A stretch of 49,718 nt of DNA. It comes from an uncultured Bacteroidales bacterium. Its GTDB lineage: Bacteria > Bacteroidota > Bacteroidia > Bacteroidales > Bacteroidaceae. The notes under the pieces were generated by a model that was not told the origin of the DNA, searched no databases, and saw nothing but the letters and a program-made list of their open reading frames with translations. Location of the stretch: NCBI GenBank assembly GCA_902791295.1, contig CADAVI010000018.1:1-49718 (forward strand), in the 5' to 3' direction. The position numbers and the translations under genes were made by a program. Of the stretch, positions 40,817-47,943 are shown in pieces. The first letter of the stretch is position 1. Each line of letters opens with the position of its first letter.

Positions 40817-41919
40817 TTTATCTGCATGTTCCTTTCTGTAAGTCGCGGTGTGTTTACTGCGACTTTTTTTCTACTACAAGCGACTCTGTGTGGCACGAAC
40901 GCTATATGGAGGCTGTGTTGCGCGAAGCGGAGCAGAGAAAGGATGAACTCGGGCGTGCGCGTGCGGATACAATATATATAGGTGGTGGTACGCCCAGTCA
41001 GTTATCGCCGGTATTGCTTCAGCGCTTTTTCGAAAAACTCGATGCCCTGTGCGGCCTCTCCGATTTGCAGGAATGCACCGTAGAAGCCAATCCCGATGAT
41101 GTGACGGAGGAGTGGATGAGAGCGTTGAAGGATACGCCCGTCAACAGAGTGAGCATGGGAGTGCAGAGCCTCAACGACGGTGTGCTTGGATTTTTGGGCC
41201 GGAGGCATACGGCGAAGCAGGCGAAGCAAGCAACGGAAATATTGCGAACCGTAGGATATGAAAACATAAGTCTGGATTTGATGTTTGGGCTTCCCGGGCA
41301 GAATATCAGCCGATGGGAAGAAGACGTTAAAGGAATACTTGATTTGTCTGCACCTCATCTCAGCGCTTATGCTTTGCAAGTTGAAGAAGGAACCGTGTTG
41401 GCTAAACGGCTCGCACAGGACAAGACCTTGATACTGCCTTCGGATGACGAAGTGGCTGAGATGTACGACCTTTTGGTGCAGGCTTTGGCTGATGCCGGCA
41501 TGGAGCACTATGAAATCAGCAATTTCGCCAAGCCCGGATATCGGGCGCAGCACAACAGCGGTTATTGGAAAGGTTTGCCCTACGTGGGACTCGGACCCGG
41601 TGCGCACTCCTTTGACGGCGTTTGCTGCCGGCGCCGGAATCTCGCATCGCTTGAATCGTATTGCAATGCTCCGTTTGCTCCGTTTGAGGAAGAGTTGCTT
41701 ACGGAAGATGAGCGTTACAACGAGACGGTAATGACCCGCCTGAGGACCTCGGACGGCTTAATCCTTGCCGAGTTGGACGAAAAACGCCGGAATTATACTT
41801 TGAAAACGGCAAAACCTCATTTGAAACGCGGGATGATGACGCTGGAAGATGGCGTTTTGAGGCTTTCGGAGCCCTGTTTTTTCGTTTCAAATGACATAAT
41901 CAGCGATTTCATGCTCTAA
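40813..41919 (+). CDS. hemW: Radical SAM protein HemW (coproporphyrinogen III oxidase-like heme chaperone)
   Basis: The start is GTG 40813, overlapping the previous stop (GTGA), which gives VIYLHVPFCKSRCVYCDF directly at the N-terminus as in other HemW proteins. CxxxCxxC (CKSRCVYC) binds the 4Fe-4S cluster, with a SAM-binding IYIGGGTPSQL and a further conserved MGVQSLNDGVL. The C-terminal HemW domain includes YEISNFAKPGYRAQHNSGYW. The HemN-type fourth cysteine region is absent, so a heme chaperone role is more likely than coproporphyrinogen oxidation. Length 368 is normal. Confidence 0.92.
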   Translation: MIYLHVPFCKSRCVYCDFFSTTSDSVWHERYMEAVLREAEQRKDELGRARADTIYIGGGTPSQLSPVLLQRFFEKLDALCGLSDLQECTVEANPDDVTEEWMRALKDTPVNRVSMGVQSLNDGVLGFLGRRHTAKQAKQATEILRTVGYENISLDLMFGLPGQNISRWEEDVKGILDLSAPHLSAYALQVEEGTVLAKRLAQDKTLILPSDDEVAEMYDLLVQALADAGMEHYEISNFAKPGYRAQHNSGYWKGLPYVGLGPGAHSFDGVCCRRRNLASLESYCNAPFAPFEEELLTEDERYNETVMTRLRTSDGLILAELDEKRRNYTLKTAKPHLKRGMMTLEDGVLRLSEPCFFVSNDIISDFML

Positions 41920-41992
41920 AACATAAAGTTTGTAGTGCGCGTTTTCGTGAAAAAATCGTATCTTTCGGCCGAATTTGTCAAATCTAACACAC

Positions 41993-44146
41993 ATGAAAAC
42001 GTATCAGACTCATGAAATTAAGAACATTGCCCTGCTCGGCAATGACGGTAGTGGTAAGACAACACTCACTGAAAGCCTGCTTTATGAAGCGGGTATCATC
42101 AAGCGTCGCGGACGCATCACCCAGCACAACACCGTTTCTGATTATTTTCCTGTAGAGCAGGAATACGGCTACAGCGTTTTCTCCACCGTATATCATGTGG
42201 AATGGAACGGGAAAAAGCTGAACATCATCGACTGTCCGGGCAGTGATGACTTTGTCGGCAGTGCTCTGACTGCCCTGAATGTGACTGATACCTGCGTCCT
42301 GTTGCTTAAAGGTGCCAACGGCGTCGAGGTCGGCACGCAGAATCATTTCAGATATGCCGAAAAACTCAAAAAGCCGGTTATTTTCCTGGTGAACCAGCTG
42401 GACGACGAGAACTGCGATTTCGAACATATTGTCAACCAGTTGCGTGAGATTTACGGCAACAAGGTCGTTCCCGTGCAGTATCCGATCAAGACGGGCCCGG
42501 ACTTCAACAGCCTGATAGACGTGCTGCTCATGAAGAAATATTCGTGGGGTCCGGAAGGCGGTGCCCCCACCATTGAGGAAATCCCTGATTCCGAGAAGGA
42601 GAAGGCGATGGAGATGCACAAAGCCCTTGTGGAGGCCGCCGCAGAGAATGACGAGACGCTGATGGAGAAGTTCTTTGAGAGCGAAACGCTTACAGAGGAC
42701 GAGATGCGTGAAGGTATCCGTAAGGGCTTGGCAGCCAGAGGTATGTTCCCCGTATTCTGTGTCTGCGCCGTGAAAGATATGGGCGTGCGCCGTCTGATGG
42801 AGTTCCTGGGCAACGTGGTTCCTTTCGTGGACGAGATGCCCAGAGTGCACAATACACGTGGTGAGGAGGTGGTGCCTTCTGCCGACGGTCCTACGAGTCT
42901 CTACTTCTTCAAGACGGCAGTGGAGCCTCACATCGGAGAAGTGCAGTATTTCAAGGTGATGTCGGGTCGCGTGAAGGAAGGCGACGATTTGCAGAATGCC
43001 GATCGCGGCAGCCGTGAACGTATCGGCAGTCTTTTCTGCTGTGCAGGTGCCACGCGCATCAAAGTGGACGAGCTGGTGGCCGGTGACATCGGCTGCACCG
43101 TGAAACTGAAAGACGTAAAGACCGGCAACACACTGAACGACAAGAATTGTGAGCATCGCTTCAATTTCATCAAATATCCCAATGCCAAATACAGTCGTGC
43201 CATCCGTGCGGTCAACGAGAGTGAGACGGAGAAGATGATGAACGCGCTGCAGAAGATGCGTGAAGAGGACCCAACGTGGCAGGTGGAGCAGTCGAAGGAA
43301 CTGCGCCAGATTATCGTGCACGGACAGGGAGAATTCCATCTGCGCACGCTCAAGTGGCGTATGGAGAACAATGAGAAGATACAGATTGTCTTTGACGAGC
43401 CGAAGATTCCTTACCGTGAGACCATCACGAAGGCTGCACGTGCTGACTATCGTCATAAGAAGCAGTCGGGTGGCGCCGGACAGTTCGGTGAGGTGCATCT
43501 TATTGTAGAGCCTTACTACGAAGGTATGCCTGCTCCGGAAGTGTATAAATTCGGCAATCAGGAATATCGTGTCAACGCCAAGAGTACAGAGGTTGTGGAC
43601 CTGGAGTGGGGTGGGAAGCTCGTCTTCGTCAACAGCGTCGTTGGCGGTGCTATCGACGCCCGTTTCATGCCGGCCATTCTCAAGGGCGTGATGCAACGTA
43701 TGGAGCAGGGCCCGTTGACCGGTTCCTATGCTCGAGACGTGCGTGTCATTGTTTACGACGGCAAGATGCACCCCGTGGATTCCAATGAGTTGAGTTTTAT
43801 GCTGGCGGGCAGAAACGCTTTTTCACAGGCTTTCCGCGAAGCCGGCCCCAAGATTCTGGAGCCCATTTACGATGTGGAGGTCTTCGTACCGAGCGACAAG
43901 ATGGGTGACGTGATGAGTGATTTGCAGGGCCGTCGTGCGATGATTACCGGTATGGAGAGCGAAAACGGTTATGAGAAGTTGACCTGCAAGGCTCCTCTTG
44001 CAGAGATGTCTTCCTATTCGACCGCATTGTCCAGCCTGACCGGCGGTCGTGCGAGCTTCATCACCAAGTTTGCTTCTTACGAACTCGTTCCCGGCGATGT
44101 GCAGCAGAAACTGGTGGCTGCCTACAAGGGTGCCGACGAAGATTAA
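41993..44146 (+). CDS. fusA2: EF-G paralogue (EF-G2-like) with degenerate GTPase motifs
   Basis: The 717-residue protein starts at ATG 41993 and has the full EF-G domain order (G domain 1-275, II 300-395, III about 405-480, IV about 480-600, V about 605-690). The P-loop is GNDGSGKTTL (16-25). The G3 motif, normally DTPGHVDF, reads DCPGSDDF, so the catalytic His is Ser 84. The G4 motif is NQLD (134-137) instead of NKxD. Bacteroides thetaiotaomicron has an EF-G2 reported to support translation without GTP hydrolysis and to be needed for gut colonisation; this gene fits that type. The housekeeping EF-G is not in this window. The region before the start has only a near-miss -7 box (TATCTTTC, 41959-41966). 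Confidence 0.85.
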   Translation: MKTYQTHEIKNIALLGNDGSGKTTLTESLLYEAGIIKRRGRITQHNTVSDYFPVEQEYGYSVFSTVYHVEWNGKKLNIIDCPGSDDFVGSALTALNVTDTCVLLLKGANGVEVGTQNHFRYAEKLKKPVIFLVNQLDDENCDFEHIVNQLREIYGNKVVPVQYPIKTGPDFNSLIDVLLMKKYSWGPEGGAPTIEEIPDSEKEKAMEMHKALVEAAAENDETLMEKFFESETLTEDEMREGIRKGLAARGMFPVFCVCAVKDMGVRRLMEFLGNVVPFVDEMPRVHNTRGEEVVPSADGPTSLYFFKTAVEPHIGEVQYFKVMSGRVKEGDDLQNADRGSRERIGSLFCCAGATRIKVDELVAGDIGCTVKLKDVKTGNTLNDKNCEHRFNFIKYPNAKYSRAIRAVNESETEKMMNALQKMREEDPTWQVEQSKELRQIIVHGQGEFHLRTLKWRMENNEKIQIVFDEPKIPYRETITKAARADYRHKKQSGGAGQFGEVHLIVEPYYEGMPAPEVYKFGNQEYRVNAKSTEVVDLEWGGKLVFVNSVVGGAIDARFMPAILKGVMQRMEQGPLTGSYARDVRVIVYDGKMHPVDSNELSFMLAGRNAFSQAFREAGPKILEPIYDVEVFVPSDKMGDVMSDLQGRRAMITGMESENGYEKLTCKAPLAEMSSYSTALSSLTGGRASFITKFASYELVPGDVQQKLVAAYKGADED

Positions 44147-44189
44147 CGTTTCGTAAACTCGAAACCCGCAAAATTGCTACAAAAAGGTT

Positions 44190-44220
44190 AAAGGCGACTC
44201 TTTTGGGGGTCGCTTTTATC
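44190..44220 (+). terminator. Rho-independent terminator after the EF-G2-like gene
   Basis: AAAGGCGAC (44190-44198) pairs with GTCGCTTTT (44209-44217) with one G-T wobble, and the right arm ends in a T-run. Confidence 0.75.
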
Positions 44221-44241
44221 GTATAAGGCAAATAAAACTGT

Positions 44242-44249
44242 TATCTTTG
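44242..44249 (+). promoter_or_regulatory. -7 box TATCTTTG of rprX-rprY
   Basis: The box ends 4 nt before ATG 44254, implying a leaderless or near-leaderless mRNA. No -33 TTTG is seen. Confidence 0.6.
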
Positions 44250-44253
44250 CAGT

Positions 44254-45654
44254 ATGAAACGTTGGTTGATTTGGACCATTAGCATCCTTATGGTGGCAAG
44301 CTTTTTGGTGCTGCTTTATTCGCAGTTCCGCTATGCTGAAGAGATGGTACACATGCGCGTGGAGCAGTTCGATGCCAATGTGTTCCGTTCTCTGGATCAG
44401 GCCAGTCGCGATTTGGAGCGTGCGGAAACCATTGATTATCTTCAGGAGATTGACGACGAGAAAAGCATCGCCGACGACATCTTTCATATCGCTCCGATGC
44501 CGATGAGCCTGTCTTTTCAAAAGAAGGTGCGCAACGCTTATCTTTATGAGCAGGAGGTGCTCGGAGATGTTATTCTCCGAGTGCTTTATCAGGCCAGTGC
44601 GCTGCCTTTCCGCGAGCGCATCAACGTAAAGCGCATGGAGCAGTTCATACGCACTTCGCTGGAAGGTAACGGTATCACGATGCCGTTTCATTTCATCGTG
44701 TACGATACGGAGGGTAGGGAAGTCTATCGCTGTGATGATTATGACAGCGCCGGTGAGCAGTATGCGTACACGCAGACACTCTTCCGCAACGATCCTTCCG
44801 GTAAGATGGGCGTGGTGCGTGTGCATTTCCCCGGTATGCAGCGCTATATTCTCGGTGCAGCCAATATGGTGGCTCCGGCCATTATCTTTACCGTCATTCT
44901 CTTGCTGACATTCCTCTTCACCGTATATCTTGTCGTACGTCAAAAGCACATCACAGAGATGAAGAATGACTTCATTCACAATCTTACGCATGAGTTTAAG
45001 ACGCCGATTTCCACCATCAGCATTGCTGCGCAGATGCTCTCCGACAAAAGCCTGAAGAAGACGGAGGAGATGTATGAGCGGTTTGCCGGTGTCATTGTCT
45101 CTGAAACAAAACGCCTGCGTTTCCAGGTGGAGAAGGTGCTGCAGATGTCGCTCTACGATTCCGGCAACATTGCTTTCAAGTGGCAGGAGCTCGACGCCAA
45201 TGCACAGATTGACGGCGTGATAGAAACCTTCTCGCTGAAAGTGCGTCAGAACGGCGGCGAGATAGAAGCTCATTTAGATGCGGAGGAAGCGGAAGTCCGT
45301 GTGGACGAGATGCACTTCACGAACATTATATATAATCTGATGGACAATGCTGTGAAGTACAGTCGTGAGGGTGTGCCCTTGCATCTGACCGTCAAGACTT
45401 GGAACAAAGACCGCCACCTCATGATTTCCATCGGTGACAACGGCCTGGGCATCGCCAAGAGCGACCTGAAGAAGATCTTCGACAAGTTCTACCGGGTGCA
45501 TACGGGCGATCGTCACAATGTGAAGGGCTTCGGTCTCGGTCTGGCCTATGTGCACAAGATGGTGCTGCTCTTCCAGGGCAACATTCATGCCACCAGCGAA
45601 CTGGGGAAGGGCACCGTGTTTACAATATCAATTCCACTAATATCTAACGAATAA
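44254..45654 (+). CDS. rprX: Sensor histidine kinase RprX
   Basis: The 466-residue kinase has two membrane helices (about 5-23, IWTISILMVASFLVLLY, and about 205-230, MVAPAIIFTVILLLTFLF) flanking a periplasmic sensor domain of about 180 residues. The HisKA box is FIHNLTHEFKTPISTISIAA with the phosphoacceptor His. The ATP-binding part has the N box NIIYNLMDNAVKYS, G1 ISIGDNGLGIAKSD, the F box, and G2 GFGLGLAYVHKMV. Sequence and order (kinase followed by regulator, 11 nt apart) match Bacteroides RprX/RprY. Confidence 0.9.
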   Translation: MKRWLIWTISILMVASFLVLLYSQFRYAEEMVHMRVEQFDANVFRSLDQASRDLERAETIDYLQEIDDEKSIADDIFHIAPMPMSLSFQKKVRNAYLYEQEVLGDVILRVLYQASALPFRERINVKRMEQFIRTSLEGNGITMPFHFIVYDTEGREVYRCDDYDSAGEQYAYTQTLFRNDPSGKMGVVRVHFPGMQRYILGAANMVAPAIIFTVILLLTFLFTVYLVVRQKHITEMKNDFIHNLTHEFKTPISTISIAAQMLSDKSLKKTEEMYERFAGVIVSETKRLRFQVEKVLQMSLYDSGNIAFKWQELDANAQIDGVIETFSLKVRQNGGEIEAHLDAEEAEVRVDEMHFTNIIYNLMDNAVKYSREGVPLHLTVKTWNKDRHLMISIGDNGLGIAKSDLKKIFDKFYRVHTGDRHNVKGFGLGLAYVHKMVLLFQGNIHATSELGKGTVFTISIPLISNE

Positions 45655-45665
45655 AATCAAAGACT

Positions 45666-46370
45666 ATGGAACAGAAACATCGTATTATGCTTTGTGAGGA
45701 CGAGGAGAGTCTCGGCGTTTTGGTGCGTGAATATCTGCAGGCCAAGGGCTACGATGCAGATCTTTATCTGGACGGAGAGGCCGGTTACAGGGCTTTCACC
45801 ACAAGCAGCTTCGATTTGTGTCTGCTGGACGTCATGATGCCCCGCATGGACGGTTTCACGCTGGCTAAGGAAATCCGCATGATTAATCCCGATGTGCCCA
45901 TCATTTTCCTCACGGCCAAAAATCTGAAGGAGGATATTCTTGAAGGCTTCAAACTCGGTGCAGACGACTATCTGACCAAGCCTTTCTCCATGGATGAACT
46001 GGTATATCGCATCGAAGCCATTCTGCGCCGTGCCGGCGGCAAGCAAAACAAGCCCCAGAACATTTACGAACTGGGTTCCTACACCTTCGACACGCAGCGC
46101 CAAACGCTCACACGCGGAGAAACGCAGACGCGCCTGACCACAAAGGAGAGCGAGTTGCTCACTCTGTTGTGCATGCACGTGGGCGACATCCTCCAAAGAG
46201 AGGTTGCCCTGAAATCCATCTGGGTTGAAGACAACTACTTCAACGCCCGTTCAATGGATGTTTATATCACGAAACTCCGCAAACTGCTGAAGGACGACGA
46301 CCGCATCCAAATCAACAACGTGCACGGTAAAGGCTATCGCCTTATTCTGCCGCCTTCTTGCTCAAAATGA
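45666..46370 (+). CDS. rprY: Response regulator RprY (OmpR/PhoB family)
   Basis: The 234-residue regulator has a receiver domain with acidic pocket CEDEES, phospho-acceptor in LCLLDVMMPRMDGFTL, and the Thr/Lys pair in IIFLTAKNLK and DDYLTKPFS. The winged-helix DNA-binding domain (about 135-232) includes LTTKESELLTLLCMHVGDIL and VYITKLRKLLKDD. RprY is known in Bacteroides/Porphyromonas as a regulator linked to stress and energy metabolism. Its last 29 nt overlap a small membrane-protein gene on the opposite strand. Confidence 0.93.
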   Translation: MEQKHRIMLCEDEESLGVLVREYLQAKGYDADLYLDGEAGYRAFTTSSFDLCLLDVMMPRMDGFTLAKEIRMINPDVPIIFLTAKNLKEDILEGFKLGADDYLTKPFSMDELVYRIEAILRRAGGKQNKPQNIYELGSYTFDTQRQTLTRGETQTRLTTKESELLTLLCMHVGDILQREVALKSIWVEDNYFNARSMDVYITKLRKLLKDDDRIQINNVHGKGYRLILPPSCSK

Positions 46371-46509
46371 TGTGGGCGATGAGGCCGCCGATGATGCACA
46401 CGAGTGCAAAGCCCTGTACCCAGTTGTAGTCAACCCAGTCCAGGAAATAACTCAGAACCAAAATGAGTGTGCCGAAAACAATGGCGCAAACGCCGGCGTA
46501 TTTAGTCAT
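46342..46509 (-). CDS. Small two-helix membrane protein
   Basis: The 55-residue protein starts at ATG 46509 (MTKYAGVCAIVFGTLILVLS). Two hydrophobic helices (about 5-22 and 33-49, FALVCIIGGLIAHIIL) are joined by a short WVDYNWVQ loop, with a charged SKKAAE end. The function is unknown; I infer conservation from its clean membrane-protein content, not from a search. The 3' end overlaps the end of rprY by 29 nt, so antisense effects on rprY are possible. Confidence 0.7.
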   Translation of the reverse strand: MTKYAGVCAIVFGTLILVLSYFLDWVDYNWVQGFALVCIIGGLIAHIILSKKAAE

Positions 46510-46653
46510 AGCAATATAGATTTTGATGTTTATTTCTTTAATTTCGGATACAAAATAAACAAAAAAGTATGATTTGAGCAACTTTTCGTCTCAGATTTTA
46601 GCTCTTTTGGCAAATTATTTCCGATAAATGACGTGCGGTTGCCGGAATTTTCG

Positions 46654-46661
46654 TACCTTTG
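46654..46661 (+). promoter_or_regulatory. -7 box TACCTTTG of the rpsF-rpsR-rplI operon
   Basis: The box ends 50 nt before the rpsF ATG at 46712. The AT-rich leader shows no clear structured S6/S18-binding motif. Confidence 0.6.
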
Positions 46662-46711
46662 CAGCGCATTTTGCAAATTTATTACATTATTAACCCATTT
46701 TTAAGCGTATT

Positions 46712-47047
46712 ATGAACCAATACGAAACCGTTTTCATTTTAACTCCCGTTTTGTCTGATGATCAGATGAAGGAAGCGGTAGAAAAGTTCAAGGGCGTTTT
46801 GACCAAGCTCGGTGCTGAGATTATCGGCGAAGAGAATTGGGGCCTGAAGAAGCTTGCCTATCCCATCCAGAAGAAGAGCACGGGCTTCTACCAGTTTATC
46901 GAGTTTAAGGCTGAGCCCGAGGCTATCAAGTCTCTGGAGATTGCTTACCGTCGCGATGAGAAGGTGCTTCGCTACCTCACCGTCAAGATGGAGAAGTATG
47001 CCGTTGAGTATGCAGAAAAGAGAAGAAACAACAAAAAGGAGGCTTAA
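46712..47047 (+). CDS. rpsF: 30S ribosomal protein S6
   Basis: The 111-residue protein matches bS6 throughout: [60 protein letters not shown], with the usual Lys/Arg-rich end. bS6 pairs with bS18 on the platform of the small subunit. There is no Shine-Dalgarno sequence before its ATG, unlike the two genes that follow. Confidence 0.97.
   Translation: MNQYETVFILTPVLSDDQMKEAVEKFKGVLTKLGAEIIGEENWGLKKLAYPIQKKSTGFYQFIEFKAEPEAIKSLEIAYRRDEKVLRYLTVKMEKYAVEYAEKRRNNKKEA
47036..47042 (+). promoter_or_regulatory. Strong Shine-Dalgarno sequence AAGGAGG before rpsR
   Basis: AAGGAGG is at 47036-47042, 8 nt before ATG 47051 and within the end of rpsF. Such sequences are absent before nearly all other genes in the window, as expected for Bacteroidetes, so this one is unusual. 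Confidence 0.8.
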
Positions 47048-47050
47048 GAC

Positions 47051-47320
47051 ATGGCACAGCAAACATCTGAAATCCGTTATCTGAACGCTCCCGCTATTGA
47101 CGTCAAGAAGAAGAAGTATTGCCGTTTTAAGAAGAGTGGTATCAAGTATATTGACTACAAGGATCCTGAATTCCTGAAGAAGTTCCTAAACGAGCAGGGT
47201 AAGATTCTTCCCCGCCGCATCACCGGTACTTCTTTGAAGTTCCAACGCCGTGTGGCTCAGGCTGTAAAGCGTGCGCGCCACTTGGCTCTGTTGCCCTTCG
47301 TAACTGATTTGATGAAGTAA
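47051..47320 (+). CDS. rpsR: 30S ribosomal protein S18
   Basis: The 89-residue protein matches bS18: [59 protein letters not shown]. In Bacteroidetes ribosomes, bS18 with bS6 and bS21 forms the pocket that sequesters the anti-Shine-Dalgarno end of 16S rRNA. It lies 3 nt after rpsF and has its own strong Shine-Dalgarno sequence. Confidence 0.97.
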   Translation: MAQQTSEIRYLNAPAIDVKKKKYCRFKKSGIKYIDYKDPEFLKKFLNEQGKILPRRITGTSLKFQRRVAQAVKRARHLALLPFVTDLMK

Positions 47321-47326
47321 ATTAAA

Positions 47327-47333
47327 AAGGAGG
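47327..47333 (+). promoter_or_regulatory. Strong Shine-Dalgarno sequence AAGGAGG before rplI
   Basis: AAGGAGG is at 47327-47333, 7 nt before ATG 47341. It is the second such site in this operon. Confidence 0.8.
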
Positions 47334-47340
47334 ACGAATC

Positions 47341-47852
47341 ATGGAAATTATTCTGAAAGAAGATATCATCGGTCTTGGTTTCAAGAACGACATCGTGAAT
47401 GTAAAGGCCGGCTACGGTCGTTCGGTAAGGGTGTCATCGCCAGCGAGAGTGCCAAGAAGCAGCTGGCTGAGGATCTCAAGCAAAAGGCTGTCAAACTGGC
47501 TAAGATCAAGGCTGAGGCAGAAGCTCTTTGTGAGAAGCTCAACGCCGTTGCCCTGACCATTTCCACCAAGGTGAGCGCCACCGGTGTGATTTATGGCAGC
47601 GTGAACAGCCTGCACATTGCCGATGAGTTGCAGAAGCTCGGCTTCAACATCGATCGCAAGACCATTATTGTGAAGGATGTGAAGACCGTTGGCAACTATG
47701 TGGCTCAGGTGAAGTTGCACAAGGAAGTGACTGCTCAGGTGCCTTTCACTGTGATTGCAGAGGGTGGTGTTCAGCCCGCTCCCGCCGCAGAGGAGGCAGC
47801 TCCCGCTCCCGAGGCAGAAGCCGCAACTTCTGCAGAGGCCGCCGCAGAATAA
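47341..47852 (+). pseudogene. rplI: 50S ribosomal protein L9, frameshifted by an internal deletion
   Basis: The first 27 codons read as intact bL9 (MEIILKEDIIGLGFKNDIVN, VKAGYGR). After CGT at 47419-47421, only TC remains before GGTAAGGGTGTCATC (GKGVI) in another frame. Family members have six residues (NYLIPT or similar) between GYGR and GK, so about 16 bases seem to be missing. From 47424 the frame is open to TAA at 47850-47852 and encodes the rest of L9 (KLNAVALTISTKVSATGVIY, IADELQKLGFNIDRKTIIVK) plus an Ala/Glu/Pro-rich tail. As it stands, translation from ATG 47341 runs in the wrong frame and stops near 47556. It may be a true mutation, since L9 is dispensable in some bacteria, or an assembly error. 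Confidence 0.88.
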
Positions 47853-47883
47853 GTTTCGTCTCAGACGAAAAAATAATATGAGG

Positions 47884-47918
47884 AGTCCCGCGTGCAAATG
47901 CTGCATGCGGGACTTTTG
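47884..47918 (+). terminator. Terminator after the rpsF-rpsR-rplI operon
   Basis: AGTCCCGCGTGCA (47884-47896) pairs with TGCATGCGGGACT (47902-47914) with one G-T wobble, followed by a short T-run (47914-47917). Confidence 0.7.
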
Positions 47919-47943
47919 GTTAAAAATTAAATCTTGTAGTATT

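Noticed and set aside
41984-43771. 595-codon open frame antisense to the EF-G2-like gene
   Set aside because: Shadow frame with no domain; the plus strand encodes a full-length EF-G-like protein.
47419-47426. Programmed frameshift in rplI
   Set aside because: A -1 slip at CGT/TTC would rejoin the frames but still lose five conserved residues, and there is no slippery heptamer; a deletion explains the data better.
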